DNA of 64,000 bases, taken from Entamoeba histolytica HM-1:IMSS (lineage: Eukaryota; Evosea; Mastigamoebida; Endamoebidae). Numbering within the stretch: position 1 is the first letter of the stretch; every line of letters begins with the position of its first letter. The translations under genes and the position numbers were made by a program. The notes under the pieces were generated by a model, which was not told where the DNA came from, searched no databases, and saw nothing but the letters and a program-made list of their open reading frames with translations. Shown piece after piece: positions 20,942-32,600 of the stretch. Where the stretch lies: positions 1 through 64,000 of the forward strand of contig NW_001914872.1 of assembly GCF_000208925.1 (NCBI RefSeq). Reading direction: 5' to 3'.

Positions 20942-23062
20942 ATGACTGAAACATATCAATTCCAAGCAGAAATTAATCAATTATTATCATTGATTATTAA
21001 TGCATTTTATTCAAATAAAGATATTTTCTTAAGAGAATTAATTTCAAATTGTTCAGATGCACTTGATAAAATTAGATATCAATCACTTCAAGATAAGAGT
21101 GTTCTTGAAGCTGAACCAGAATTAGTAATTAGAATTACAGCAGATAAAGATAATAAACAATTAATTATTGAAGATACAGGTATTGGAATGACAAAAGCAG
21201 ATTTAATTAATTGTCTTGGTACTATTGCAAGATCAGGAACAAAGACATTCATGTCAAAGATTATTGAAGGAACAGCTGATGTTTCTATGATTGGACAATT
21301 TGGAGTTGGATTTTATTCATCATATCTTGTTGCAGAGAAAGTAACAGTTATTACAAAAAATAATGATGATGAACAATATATTTGGGAATCATCAGCAGGA
21401 GGAGAATATACAATTACACTTGATGAAAGTGGAGAAAGATTAAAGAGAGGAACAAAGATTATTTTAAAACTTAAAGAAGATATGCAAGAATATCTTGAAA
21501 CAAAGAAGATTCAAGAAATTATTAAGAAACATTCCGAATTTATTCAATATCCAATTATGTTATATGTTACAAAAGAAACTGAAGAAGAAGTAACAGATGA
21601 TGAAGCAGAAGAAAAGAAAGAAGAAGAAACAAAAGAAGAAGACAAAAAGGAAGAAGATGTTAAAATTGAAGATGATAAGAAAGAAGAAGAAAAACCAGCA
21701 AAGAAAACAAAGAAAGTAAAGAAAGTTACACATGAATGGGAACAAGTTAATAAACAAAAACCAATTTGGACAAGAAATCCAAGTGAAATTACAAAAGAAG
21801 AATATGCATCATTCTATAAAACTATTTCAAATGATTGGGAAGATCATCTTGCAGTTAAACATTTTTCAGTTGAAGGACAAATTGAATTTACAGCATTATT
21901 ATTTGTTCCACAAAGAGCACCATTTGATATGTTTGAAACTAAGAAGAAACCAAATAATATTAAATTATATGTAAGAAGAGTCTTTATTATGGATGATTGT
22001 AGAGAATTAATTCCTGAATGGTTAGGATTTATTAAAGGAGTAGTTGATTCAGAAGATCTTCCATTGAATGTTTCAAGAGAAATGTTACAACAAAATAAGA
22101 TTCTTAAAGTTATTAGAAAGAATCTTGTAAAGAAATGTCTTGAATTATTTGTAGAAATATCAGAAAATAAAGAAGATTTCAAAAAATTCTATGAAGCATT
22201 TGGAAAGAATCTTAAATTAGGTATTCATGAAGATTCAACAAATAGAGATAAAATTGCAGAATTACTTAGATTCTATTCATCAAAGAGTGGAGAAGATATG
22301 ACATCATTCAAAGATTATATTGCAAGAATGAAAGAAAATCAAAAAGAAATATACTTCATTACAGGAGAAAGTAAGAAAGCTGTTGAAACATCACCATTTG
22401 TTGAAGGATTTGTTAAGAAGGGAATTGAAGTACTTTACATGACAGATCCAATTGATGAATATGCTATGCAACAACTTAAAGAATTTGACGGAAAGAAACT
22501 TGTTTGTATTACTAAGGATGGAATTAAAGTAGAAGAAACTGAAGAAGAAAAGAAAGAACAAGAAGCTAAAGAAAAAGATAATGAAGAATTAAGTAAAGTA
22601 GTTAAAGAAATTCTTGGAGATAAGATTGAAAAAGTAGTAATTTCTAATAGATTAGTTAACTCCCCATGTGCACTTGTTACAGGAGAATATGGATGGAGTG
22701 CTAATATGGAAAGAATTATGAAAGCACAAGCATTAAGAGATAACTCTATGAGTACATACATGGTTTCTAAGAAAACACTTGAAATTAATCCAGATCATCC
22801 AATTGTTCAAGAATTAAGAAAGAGAGTCCATACTGATAATAGTGATAAAACTGTTAAGGATCTTGTTGTATTATTATTTGAAACAGCATTATTATCATCA
22901 GGATTTTCATTAGATGAACCAGCTGCATTTGCTGGTAGAATTTATAGAATGGTTAAACTTGGATTGTCTCTTGATGACAAAGAAGAAGAACAACCAACTG
23001 AAGCAGTTCCAGCTGTTGAAGAAACACCAATTGAAGATTCAAAGATGGAAGAAGTTGATTAA
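20942..23062 (+). CDS. Cytosolic HSP90 (706 aa)
   Basis: ATP-dependent chaperone of the cytosol. From the chosen ATG the protein begins [33 protein letters not shown] holds the catalytic Glu (residue 32), DTGIGM the adenine-binding Asp, and GQFGVGFYS the lid glycine motif. A Lys/Glu-rich linker covers about residues 205-260, then come the middle domain ([28 protein letters not shown] with the catalytic-loop Arg) and a C-terminal dimer domain. It ends in MEEVD, the TPR-cochaperone signal, so it is cytosolic and not an ER or mitochondrial form. An in-frame ATG 12 codons upstream overlaps the TATA element and is unlikely to be used. No introns. Confidence 0.97.
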   Translation: MTETYQFQAEINQLLSLIINAFYSNKDIFLRELISNCSDALDKIRYQSLQDKSVLEAEPELVIRITADKDNKQLIIEDTGIGMTKADLINCLGTIARSGTKTFMSKIIEGTADVSMIGQFGVGFYSSYLVAEKVTVITKNNDDEQYIWESSAGGEYTITLDESGERLKRGTKIILKLKEDMQEYLETKKIQEIIKKHSEFIQYPIMLYVTKETEEEVTDDEAEEKKEEETKEEDKKEEDVKIEDDKKEEEKPAKKTKKVKKVTHEWEQVNKQKPIWTRNPSEITKEEYASFYKTISNDWEDHLAVKHFSVEGQIEFTALLFVPQRAPFDMFETKKKPNNIKLYVRRVFIMDDCRELIPEWLGFIKGVVDSEDLPLNVSREMLQQNKILKVIRKNLVKKCLELFVEISENKEDFKKFYEAFGKNLKLGIHEDSTNRDKIAELLRFYSSKSGEDMTSFKDYIARMKENQKEIYFITGESKKAVETSPFVEGFVKKGIEVLYMTDPIDEYAMQQLKEFDGKKLVCITKDGIKVEETEEEKKEQEAKEKDNEELSKVVKEILGDKIEKVVISNRLVNSPCALVTGEYGWSANMERIMKAQALRDNSMSTYMVSKKTLEINPDHPIVQELRKRVHTDNSDKTVKDLVVLLFETALLSSGFSLDEPAAFAGRIYRMVKLGLSLDDKEEEQPTEAVPAVEETPIEDSKMEEVD

Positions 23063-23147
23063 AGAAAGGTGATTGAATAATTCAAAAAGTTTTAGAAAAA
23101 GTGTTTTTTATTGTTTTAATTTTTAATAAAAAGTTTAATAAAAAAAG

Positions 23148-23423
23148 ATGCATTACAATAGATACCACAAAAAATATAAAAAAACAAATAACCAAAGAAG
23201 AAGAAATTCATATCAACCAAGAAATATAAATGATAGAAGAATGAGTGAAAATAGGTATTATCTGTATGGACAGAGATACATGAATAATCACACTAACCAT
23301 TACAATAACAATTATTACCATAACTATCACAACATAGATGATACAAATCGTTTCACTCATCACTTCATTCATAACGATCGTCATAAATATTTTAACAATA
23401 ACTTAAATAGAAATAAACAATAG
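23148..23423 (+). CDS. Asn/His/Tyr-rich low-complexity ORF, doubtful
   Basis: An ATG-started frame of 91 codons, very rich in Asn, Tyr, His and Arg, with no recognised domain. After the TAG the same frame stays open for 29 more codons of similar composition (HNKNKHYNNTQKRYKQYQNK...). This suggests either a recently broken gene, stop readthrough, or chance in AT-rich DNA. It starts 85 bp after the HSP90 stop on the same strand and has no clear promoter. I would not treat it as a proven gene. Confidence 0.3.
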   Translation: MHYNRYHKKYKKTNNQRRRNSYQPRNINDRRMSENRYYLYGQRYMNNHTNHYNNNYYHNYHNIDDTNRFTHHFIHNDRHKYFNNNLNRNKQ

Positions 23424-24375
23424 TGTCATAATAAAAACAAACACTATAATAACACACAAAAAAGATATAAACAATATCAAAATAAAAAACAAAATCAAAA
23501 CAGAAATAAATAAAATGATAAAAATAATGAATATCATTCAGTTAAATGAAATATGACGTAAAGAAAATAAATAAATTACAAGAGAGTATAAGACATAACA
23601 GAGAAATAATATAAGTAAAAACAGTCACATTAATATCACCAATAATTTAATACACAATGAATTTATAATAAGATTAAAAATGTTGAAATTAGAAATGCAT
23701 TAATACTATACAAACAATAACCATCAAAACTATGAAAGAATTAATGTTTTATGAAACGAATTTTCTAAATATATTAAAAGGTGAATCAAATAATTGTCAT
23801 ATGACTGAAATAAATATAAATAAAATATAATGAAGAAATAGAAATAATCAATTCTTAATATTCAATTCAAATGAAGATATATTTAATAATTGATTTATAT
23901 AAAATAAGGTTTTATTCATTTTTAATAAGTCATTAAAACTAATAATAAAAATTTTTTGCATTTCAATAAAATAAAGTATTTATCAAATAAATAATATCGT
24001 TTAAATACATATGAATTAGTAATATATTAAAAAATATATTAATATAAATAAAAATTTTGTTAATAATGTTAATTTTATTAACATAAAGTAATAAAGAATT
24101 AAAAACATAAAAATTAATATTTGAAATATTCGACCTATTAACAATGAGGTAATAGGAGATACTATTTCAATTTTCTTGCATCCATTACTAACTTTTTATA
24201 TTGATAACAATTAAAAAGTAACGATGATAAGATGCGGGACAAATTTAATGAGATAAACGGGGTTTAAATATCTGAAGGGTTATTATAAAATACTAATAAA
24301 AATTAGTAAAAAACTATATTTTAATAGAATAAAAAACAAATTTAAAATTAAAATAAAAAAAAGATATTAAGTTCA
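23424..24375. other. Intergenic region with possible small RNA
   Basis: About 950 bp of AT-rich DNA before the RAB5IF-like gene. Apart from a GC-richer patch at about 24120-24290 that holds a C/D-box-like candidate, I see no gene. Confidence 0.45.
24217..24284 (+). ncRNA. Candidate C/D-box snoRNA
   Basis: A 68-nt segment in a GC-richer patch. A 6-bp terminal pairing AGTAAC / GTTATT (one G-U) brackets GATGATAA (C box, one mismatch from RTGATGA) and CTGA (D box), with an AATGAGA that could serve as C'. Size and order suit a C/D snoRNA, but each motif is short. The patch is also close to the next gene's promoter. Weak call. Confidence 0.22.
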
Positions 24376-24690
24376 ATGAGTAATATCTTTGATCCTGATT
24401 ATGAATGGACTAAAAAAACGGTATGTCATGCAATTTTTACTATTAAATCTCTTGTTTCTCCAATAGTTGGAATTATTTGTGGGATAATTGGAATTCAAGG
24501 ATGGTTAGGATTCGCTATTTGTTTTGGATGTGTTATATTAATATCATATTTCTTTGTTGTTTATTATTCATTAGATGAACTTGACCCAGAAGTAACAATT
24601 GGAGATGCAATAAATGAAGGTCTTGGCGTTTCTTTAGCAGAGTTCTTACTATTTTGGATAATTTTCTTTACCATGTTCCATTCTCAATAA
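24376..24690 (+). CDS. RAB5IF/OPTI-like small ER membrane protein (104 aa)
   Basis: Two hydrophobic hairpin-forming segments (about 25-45 and 47-65) and a third near the C-terminus. SPIVGIICGIIGIQGWLGF, FVVYYSLDELDPEV and the ending FLLFWIIFFTMFHSQ track the animal RAB5IF (C20orf24) protein, whose tail reads 'FALFMVIWIIFYTAIHYD'. EMC6 belongs to the same small superfamily. In animals RAB5IF/OPTI works with TMCO1 in the ER multipass translocon. The normal size supports a complete gene. It converges on the RhoGAP gene with 52 bp between stops. Confidence 0.75.
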   Translation: MSNIFDPDYEWTKKTVCHAIFTIKSLVSPIVGIICGIIGIQGWLGFAICFGCVILISYFFVVYYSLDELDPEVTIGDAINEGLGVSLAEFLLFWIIFFTMFHSQ

Positions 24691-24742
24691 ATGGTTTTAA
24701 TTACAACCAATAAAAAGATGACAATATTCAAAACAATTACAA

Positions 24743-26151
24743 TTAATTGAGTGGTGTTGATTTTGCAACATATTTACCAATATTAAATATTCTTGTTTTT
24801 GTTTCATTTTGATTTGGTCTATGTCTTGTGAAATACATTGATTGTCTTTTATTAAAGAAGATATCATGATAAATTGGAGGAGTAATTACATCATTAACTC
24901 TTCTTTTAAAGCAATCATCTATATCCTATTTGTTATTCTTTATTCATTATTTTATTCAAACTTAATTATATTTTATGAAATAACAAACGGTAAATATAAC
25001 TTCTTTATTCTTAATCATAAGTTCAAATGTTTTGATAATATATCCTGTTTGTGGTCCAATGGTTTGAATATCATTTTTACTTACAAATGTTGATAAACCA
25101 AGGCATACTGCAATATTATAATTATCCATTTTTGATTCAGGACAATTTGTTATTCTTCCACAAAGAGCTAATAAATGTTTCAGAATACTTGCATTTGTTT
25201 TTGGTAATTGACATGTTAGTTCACGTATTTTGTCAACCCAAACTTCTTCATTAGTACTATTGCTCATAGTAATACTTAACATTGGTTGAAGTAATCGTTG
25301 AGGCCAAATAGGAGTATTTAAGCTTCTTAAAAATTTTCTTATTACTCCTGAAAGATTTACTACATCTGTTGCTTGTACATCAATAACACCAATTAGTTTA
25401 GTGTAACTTTCTAATGCTTTTGAGTCAGCGCATTGTCTAAATACTCCTTCAAGAGATCTTGGTGTGAAATAAATTCCATACATAGCTTTAAGAATAGGAA
25501 GAGGAACTTCTTCGTTTTCATTTTTTATAATTTCATCTGTTGACTGTGAATAATTAGTATTAAGTAGTTTCTTTCTTTCGTTAATAACTGATACAACAGC
25601 AGTTTCTAATTCATTAGAATCTTCTTCCTCCATAATATTATTGAATTTGACCATTTGATGTGAAATAAGATTTAAGTCATTAATGTATGAAGAAAGTGAT
25701 TGAAATAACGAAATATTGGATATCATATTATTTTGTTGCATTGCAATATCAGGAATAGATGAAATATTTTCACCCCATGAATTATTATTTTTTAATGAAA
25801 CAGATAACTTGTTTAAAGTATTTTCCTAAATGAAATAAGTATTTATTCATACTTTTTGAATTTGTTTAATAAATGTTAACAAACATATATTTTAAATATT
25901 TCTATTAACACTTCATTTGTATGTGAAATTACTAAAAGTTCATGATAAATAGAAGTTGATGAAGAAGCTTTGGGGACATTAATTCTTAAATTTTCTATTT
26001 TTGTATGAAAATTTTGAATTAAAGGAATTAATGTTTTAAATGTTTGCGTTATTTGGTTAGAGTTTATTGATAATTGTTCCATTGCTTGAAATTTGTTTGA
26101 TCCATATCTTTCAAGACATAATTTATGTGCAGGAAGTAACCAGTCATTCAT
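24743..26151 (-). CDS. RhoGAP-domain protein, three exons (428 aa)
   Basis: GTPase-activating protein for Rho/Rac GTPases. I join three exons: 26151-25885, 25825-24989 and 24925-24743. The introns (25884-25826, 59 nt; 24988-24926, 63 nt) both begin GTTTGT and end TAG, and phase is kept at both junctions. Without the second splice the frame ends soon after KEVIFT. With it, 60 further residues follow (DIDDCFKRRVNDVITPPIYH...). Residues 1-190 look helical and coiled-coil-like and could be a BAR/F-BAR-like region. The RhoGAP domain (about 195-370) has SLEGVFRQC with the Arg finger at R219 and GVIRKFLRSLNTPIWP, matching the 'LLKxYLRxLPxPL' helix. It probably acts on the amoebic actin cytoskeleton. 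Confidence 0.85.
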
Positions 26152-26303
26152 TTTATATTCTATTTGTAGTTTTTTTTTAAAAATTTAAGTTTATAAAAAT
26201 ATGTTTAAATATAAAAATATTTTATTTAATTTTTTGTTGTATTAATATGAAGTGATGGTTTGTGATGATTCTCTTTATCTGATATTAAAAATTATATAGT
26301 TAA

Positions 26304-26546
26304 ATGGAAGAAGATATATTAACACTTAAAAGTCAAATTAAATACCTTAGACAAAAAGTTTATACGCTTGAAAGAAAAAAAGATTTTAAAAAAGAATATG
26401 AAGAAATAAAAAGTAAGTATCAAATAGTCAAAGATTTAAGAATCAAATTAGCAATATCACTTTCAGAAGAACGAAGAAAAAATGAACAATATGAAATGAT
26501 GATAGAATATTATGAATCAATTATTAATCAACTTATTTTTCATTGA
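26304..26546 (+). CDS. Small coiled-coil protein (80 aa), unknown function
   Basis: A complete ATG-to-stop frame, almost wholly predicted helix: Lys/Glu-rich with Leu/Ile heptads (EEDILTLKSQIKYLRQKVYT and onward). It sits between the RhoGAP gene (divergent, 152 bp) and the importin gene (convergent, 78 bp), and its frame is clean. I recognise no family. It could be a small cytoskeletal or complex subunit. Its coding status rests on the clean frame and its position in a compact gene block. Confidence 0.55.
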   Translation: MEEDILTLKSQIKYLRQKVYTLERKKDFKKEYEEIKSKYQIVKDLRIKLAISLSEERRKNEQYEMMIEYYESIINQLIFH

Positions 26547-26624
26547 TTTTATTTTATGTATGTGTAATATATTTTTGTTTTTTTTTTTAATAATGAAATA
26601 TATATTATATGAAATTGATTTGAA

Positions 26625-29519
26625 TTAACTTGATATAATTTCATTAAGAGCATCTTTTCTTTCGAGACTCATATTTTGAATACATTGTTTTGTTAAAGTA
26701 TCGTACTTTTCTGAAACTACTGTTAATACTTGTTTCATTATAATAAGATTTTCTTTTGTATAAGAACGATATAAGAAATTATCAGCAAGAATAATAAGAA
26801 GATTAGGAATGTGGTTTTGTTCTAAATTAATTAAACCATTAATATACATTAAACATAACTCATTACAGAGTTTTTCATTTTTATTTTTAATAGGTAAATA
26901 TTTTAACCATTCTTTAGCTTGTTCAGGAAGTTTAAGATCTAAAATAATTCTTCCTAATTTCCTGACTGCTTTAGATTGGACATATTCATTCGTTTCTTCT
27001 TTTACCATTTTCCATAACCTATTTAATACTTCTTCAATATTCTCAAATCCACGTTCAAAAGAAGCAACTAATGCACTTATTGCTGCATCTCTTACAGCAA
27101 TACAAGAGTCATTTAACCCTTCAATAATTCCTGGAGTTTTTAATCCACAATCCCTAATAGCAATTTTTAATACTCTCATTGCAACAACTCGTGAAGAAGA
27201 AGATCCTTTTAACTTCTCCAAAATAATTGGATGAATATAATTAGCATATGCATTACTCATCGAACCCAAAACAATTGATGTAGATAAAGCAGACAATAAT
27301 GTTTCTGTTACTTTGCCAACTTCTCTAAATTGTTCTAAATGTTTCAAAGCAGCTGCAATATTTGACATAACAATATTACTATCTAATGGAATGTCATGAG
27401 ATATAATTCTTTCTAATGTTCCTATTCCCGCAGAACATAACTCAGAATCAAATGAATGACACCCTGAATCTAATACAGCAACTAGTCTTTGTAAAGTAAG
27501 TTCTATTTCTGGACTTCTTTGATCTTGATATAATATAATAAATAATGAACCAGCAGCATTAATAGCAATAGAAGCAATACTAATGTTAATTGATCTTGAT
27601 TCTGTTACAATGATTTCAATAACGTGATTCATTACTGGTAGTAACAATTTATGTGCTTCAGAAATCAATACAGATAAACATCCCATAGCACTTTTCTTCT
27701 CTTCAGATAATCCACTTGCATTTTTAATTGGAATTTGTATTTTACATCGTTGGAGTAAAAAAGGAAGAAATTTAGTAATAAATGGATAGAAATATTCTTT
27801 TAACAAGGGAAGCATTCTTATAATAATTGTTTCTATATATCCAAGTAATGGATCATCTACTTTTATATTTGGTAAAGAAAGACACACATATAATTGTTCT
27901 GTTAATTTTTGAGCAAACAAAGTGAGTTCTGAACTATTAAGATAAAATCCAATAATACTAATAGACTCAATAATTCTTCCACGAAGTTCAAAATATTCAT
28001 AAGTTGTTGGTATTTTATTTAATAATTGGAAGTAACCATTTAAAAATGAAGATGCATAACGTGTAAATAATTTTTGGACTCTAGTAACAAGAAAAGATAT
28101 TGCACAAATTGCAGATGAAAGGACATGTAACTCACTTGATTGTAATAATGGTTGTAACATTGAAATAATTGATTCCATCTTTTCTTTCATTAGAGCTGTT
28201 GATGCAGAGTCAATAAAAAAGGATAAGAAGTCACACGTTCTTGCTTGAATTTTTGGAATTGGAGAATTAATGTTTGTTGCTATTAACTGACATACAATTG
28301 GTTCAAAAGTACTTCTCAGTGATGGATATGATTTAAGAACTCTATTGGCAAAAACCAAGACTTCATAAGTAACTCTTGGATGAAGAGAAATAATTGATAA
28401 AAATGATTGATATATTTGAGGGATAGATGCATATAATGAAGAAGTATCTATTGAAACGATTTGTGAAACCATAAAAATAAATGACCTAGCTTGTTGCCAT
28501 GTTGGATTTGAAGGGGCTAAACTTAATACTTCTTTTGTTGGTTTAAAAAAACTAAATCTAAACATAAATTCTTCTGCAGCAGAACATAAACTATCTTTTT
28601 CTTCTTCTTTAAATTGATACCATTCAGGATTATCTTGAATTGTACAAAGCCATTGATACAAATACTTCATTGTAGGTAATAAAGCATCACCTAATGTTCT
28701 ATAAGTTTCACATAAAACAGCAAGACATTCCATTGAAGGAATGGCATCACTTCCTAATAATTTTACACCTAATAAAGCGAATGTACATGTTTGTTTTAAA
28801 TAATCATTAAATAATGCTGATGTTTCATTCATTTCACTTATAACTTCTATACAACTTTGTGCATTTAACCTATCTGTTTCCAACACATGAATTGCAGCTT
28901 CTAAGAATTGAGGATAATGTGATACAACTTCTTCAGTAAATTCTTTTCCTTCTTCTTCACAAACTTCAATGATTGATTTATATAATTGTAATGAAGAAAC
29001 AACAACAATACTAACATCATTTAACAATTTTATTGCAGAGTTAAGAGATTCACGAATGAAGTCTACACTTGGTTCTGAAAAGATGATTAATAATGCAACT
29101 GTAGACAATGCTATTGATCGGTGTTGTGGGGACGGAAATGTAAACATTGACTTTAATGCAGGGAGAAGTTCTGGAAATGAAGGAGAAACAGTAAAAGTAT
29201 CATAAAGTAATGATGAATAAGCACGAAGAAGTGCTGGAGGAGAATCACTTTGAAGGAGATGAATTAAAAATAATTTGAATTGTTGTTTTTGTTCATCAGT
29301 TAAATAATGATATAATGAGGGTTGTGCTTTGTAAAAATTACGAGATAATAAATTTGCAGATAATAAACGAATATTAGGATCGTTAGAATTAAGTGCTTGA
29401 ATGTGAGTAGAGATTAATGTAGTTGGTTGAGAGAGTAATGAGTTATATAATTTTTCAGCATTTGAACGTATTTCGTTGTTTGAAGATAATAAATTTTGAA
29501 AGAGTAGTTCAACGTTCAT
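26625..29519 (-). CDS. Importin-beta family karyopherin, IPO4/IPO5-like (964 aa)
   Basis: A HEAT-repeat nuclear transport receptor. The N-terminus has the typical first repeats: LFQNLLSSNNEIRSNAEKLY and LLSANLLSRNFYKAQPSLYH, as in importin-5 ('GNLLSPDNVVRKQAEE', 'MAAVLLRRLL'). The middle carries YFELRGRIIESISIIGFYL and DPLLGYIETIIIRMLPLLKE, then FITKFLPFLLQRC, corresponding to the IPO5 'LRGKTIECISLIG' region. The length is somewhat below the usual 1050-1100. It should bind Ran-GTP at its N-terminus and carry cargo, perhaps ribosomal proteins or histones, into the nucleus. IPO4 versus IPO5 is not resolved. The gene is divergent from the 1780-residue gene, 133 bp away. Confidence 0.85.
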   Translation of the reverse strand: MNVELLFQNLLSSNNEIRSNAEKLYNSLLSQPTTLISTHIQALNSNDPNIRLLSANLLSRNFYKAQPSLYHYLTDEQKQQFKLFLIHLLQSDSPPALLRAYSSLLYDTFTVSPSFPELLPALKSMFTFPSPQHRSIALSTVALLIIFSEPSVDFIRESLNSAIKLLNDVSIVVVSSLQLYKSIIEVCEEEGKEFTEEVVSHYPQFLEAAIHVLETDRLNAQSCIEVISEMNETSALFNDYLKQTCTFALLGVKLLGSDAIPSMECLAVLCETYRTLGDALLPTMKYLYQWLCTIQDNPEWYQFKEEEKDSLCSAAEEFMFRFSFFKPTKEVLSLAPSNPTWQQARSFIFMVSQIVSIDTSSLYASIPQIYQSFLSIISLHPRVTYEVLVFANRVLKSYPSLRSTFEPIVCQLIATNINSPIPKIQARTCDFLSFFIDSASTALMKEKMESIISMLQPLLQSSELHVLSSAICAISFLVTRVQKLFTRYASSFLNGYFQLLNKIPTTYEYFELRGRIIESISIIGFYLNSSELTLFAQKLTEQLYVCLSLPNIKVDDPLLGYIETIIIRMLPLLKEYFYPFITKFLPFLLQRCKIQIPIKNASGLSEEKKSAMGCLSVLISEAHKLLLPVMNHVIEIIVTESRSINISIASIAINAAGSLFIILYQDQRSPEIELTLQRLVAVLDSGCHSFDSELCSAGIGTLERIISHDIPLDSNIVMSNIAAALKHLEQFREVGKVTETLLSALSTSIVLGSMSNAYANYIHPIILEKLKGSSSSRVVAMRVLKIAIRDCGLKTPGIIEGLNDSCIAVRDAAISALVASFERGFENIEEVLNRLWKMVKEETNEYVQSKAVRKLGRIILDLKLPEQAKEWLKYLPIKNKNEKLCNELCLMYINGLINLEQNHIPNLLIILADNFLYRSYTKENLIIMKQVLTVVSEKYDTLTKQCIQNMSLERKDALNEIISS

Positions 29520-29652
29520 TATGACTTTGAATGAAAATAGTGATTTAGAGTTGAACTAAAAGTTATAATAAAAAAATACTTATAAATAATAATAACAAAA
29601 TTATTACATTCATTAACTTAAAGATCTAACAATTTCTTTATTTTGTCAATTC

Positions 29653-32600
29653 ATGAATCGATTTATCTTACAAACCAACACATTTGAAGTGAGTATAAAC
29701 AAATATAAAATCTCTCCAAAAGGTACAATGACTGGTATTCAACAAGGTCAAATCATTCAAATTTTTAAAGAAAATAAAACAATAACATTTGAACCTTATG
29801 ATGAATTTGAATGGTTTTTATTTAATGGAAATGAAATGATTGTTTTGAGGAAAGGAGGAATTATTAGTATTGCTGATGATAAAACACCTCCTTCCCCATT
29901 AATGAAATTAAATGAATTTAAAGATATTTCAATTTATTCATACAAAGAAATTTTTGTTGTTATTGTTAAACAAAGTAACACTGTTGAATGTTTTATTTTT
30001 CATAATTTAAGACAAAATAGGTTGAAACCTTTATATAATGTGAAAGCTATTACTATGAAACAAAATTGTTTATTTGTACTAAAAGAAGATGGTGAATTAT
30101 TTTGTATTGATTGTTTCATTGAAGGAAAGTCAATGTCTTATCATTTTAACTTAAAAGATATTGGGCTTAAAGAACAAGAATTAGAAGGTAATGTACAATT
30201 AGAAGTAAAAGATAATCTTTTAGAATATTGGATTATAAATAATAATGGAATTAGAATATGTCAGATTAATGGTGCTATTCCTTTTCGTCAAGAAAGTTTT
30301 ATTGAAGAAATGGAACATCTTTATGATCCTAAGGATCTTCAATTAATTGGAGAAAATGATGAAAATGATGATGAATATATTCCTTATTCTATTCAAACAT
30401 ATCTTCAGGATTATATTACATTATCAATACAATATTCAAATAAACCTAAGGGAGAGTGGATTAATATGAAAAACCAAATAGAAAATGTTGACATTGATAA
30501 TAGAATAATTCAAGTTATTACAACAAATAACAAACATCAATTAATTAATTTAAACACTCATAATACAACTATGGAATGTGAAAATTTATTATATTTAAAA
30601 GGAGATAAATTCAAATTTATAGTAATTGAAAATACTCAAACTATTCTATATTATATTAAATCAATAGACATTCTACACCCTCTTGTGGTATGTGGGTTTG
30701 ATTATATAATCAACCAACTAAAACAATTAAACAACATTTCAATTAATTTTACTACTAAGTTACTATCAAGTATTAATAGAGAAAATGATGAGGATATTAA
30801 TGAATGTATTAACCAAGCATCTTATCAAGAACTTCTAGATAGTATTAATATTATTGAACAAAGTATTGGAACAGGAGATTCTCTTAGTATTATTGTTAAA
30901 AGAGCATTAGAATTAGGAACAATAATAATGAAACGAATCATTAAAGAAGATAAAACAAAGATATTTGATAAAAAGATTCAGAATTTTATTAGAAAGATAA
31001 TTGATAGTAAATATCCAATAAGAAAACGATTTAATGAGGAAAATCAAGAAGAAAAAAGATATGAAAAACCAATTATTCAAATAAATAATAAAATAAGTGA
31101 TATTGGAAAAGAACAAATGATACAAATGTTATATTCTCTTAAAATAAAAGAGGCTATTAAAATGGGATTAATAAGTGGATATGAAAATATTTGTGAAGAA
31201 TTAGAAATTATTAAACAAAATACGTGTAATACATTAATATTAAAAGGGTGTATACTTGCATTAAAAGAGTGTGGAATTAAGGTTGATGAATTGTTTATGT
31301 TATTTGATAAAAAGGTTCCTAGTATTGGATTATTTAAAGAACAACATATTAATGTTGTTGAATGTATGAAACAAATAATTTTAAGACGTAAAGCAATTAT
31401 TGCTGAGAATGAAAATACAAGAATTGAATTACAAAAAATTAAAGAAAATAAAATGAATGAATTAAATGAAATTATGGAAGAAAAAACACAGTATTTAGAT
31501 GAGCTGTCAGAAAATGGAAACAGTTCTAATAATGAAATAACTGAAAAACTTAATTCAATGAATTTAATAATTCAAACATTACAAGAAGATATAGAAGAAA
31601 TTGCAAAACAAATTAAATTAATTATTCCATTAAAAATTGAAGCTTTAGAATTACCACAACTACCAGAGTATTATGTCAATTGTAAAGAAGAGTTATTATG
31701 TCCATTAGGATATATTGAAAAAAATGACTTACTAGATATTATGATGGAAATGAGAATTATTCCATTATCTAAAGAATTTAAAAATAAACATTTTCCTTGT
31801 GTTGAATATCAAAAAAGATCTTTTGAACATTTTTTCACTCCAACTACTTCTATTGAATATATTCCTTTCTATGAACTTTGTTTAGATCATATTAAACCCC
31901 TTAATGAATGGATGATGGAAATAGAAGATATAAATACAAAAGAATGTATTAAATTTGATGAAGAAGAACTTATGAAAAATGTAAAGAATATTACTTCAAT
32001 ATCAAATAATGAAAATATTAATATCATTGATTTATACAAAATTAAATATCAATATAATCCATCAGGCAAATACAATATATCATATCAACAAATAAAACCA
32101 TTTGAAATAAATACATTACCATTAAAAGAATGTATTCAAAATAAAGACATTATAACTTGCTTTATTTATTCTTATACTAACAAAAAAACTAATCAATTAC
32201 TTGAAGTTCTTAATAATTTACCAATTACAACTGAAACAATAATATTAGAAGAATTATTAACTCATTCTTATAATAAAAGAAAAGAACAATACAAATTACC
32301 ACTAAATTACCCATCTCATAGTTCTTTGTTATCTGATGAATTCCAAGTATATGGATTTTTTAATAATAAACAACTTCCTGAACAATTTTATAAAGATTTA
32401 TTCAAAAGAACTATACCAGAAATATTATATTTCTTTGATATGAATCAATTAGATATTCCTTCCAATGATGAATCACCACAAATATATCATCTTTCTATAA
32501 CTCAAAACTATCATAAAGAATATCCACATTTATTAGATATTTGGGATTCAATACCATTAGAAGAATATTTAAAAGATTTTGGAATAATAGGAGAAGTTGT

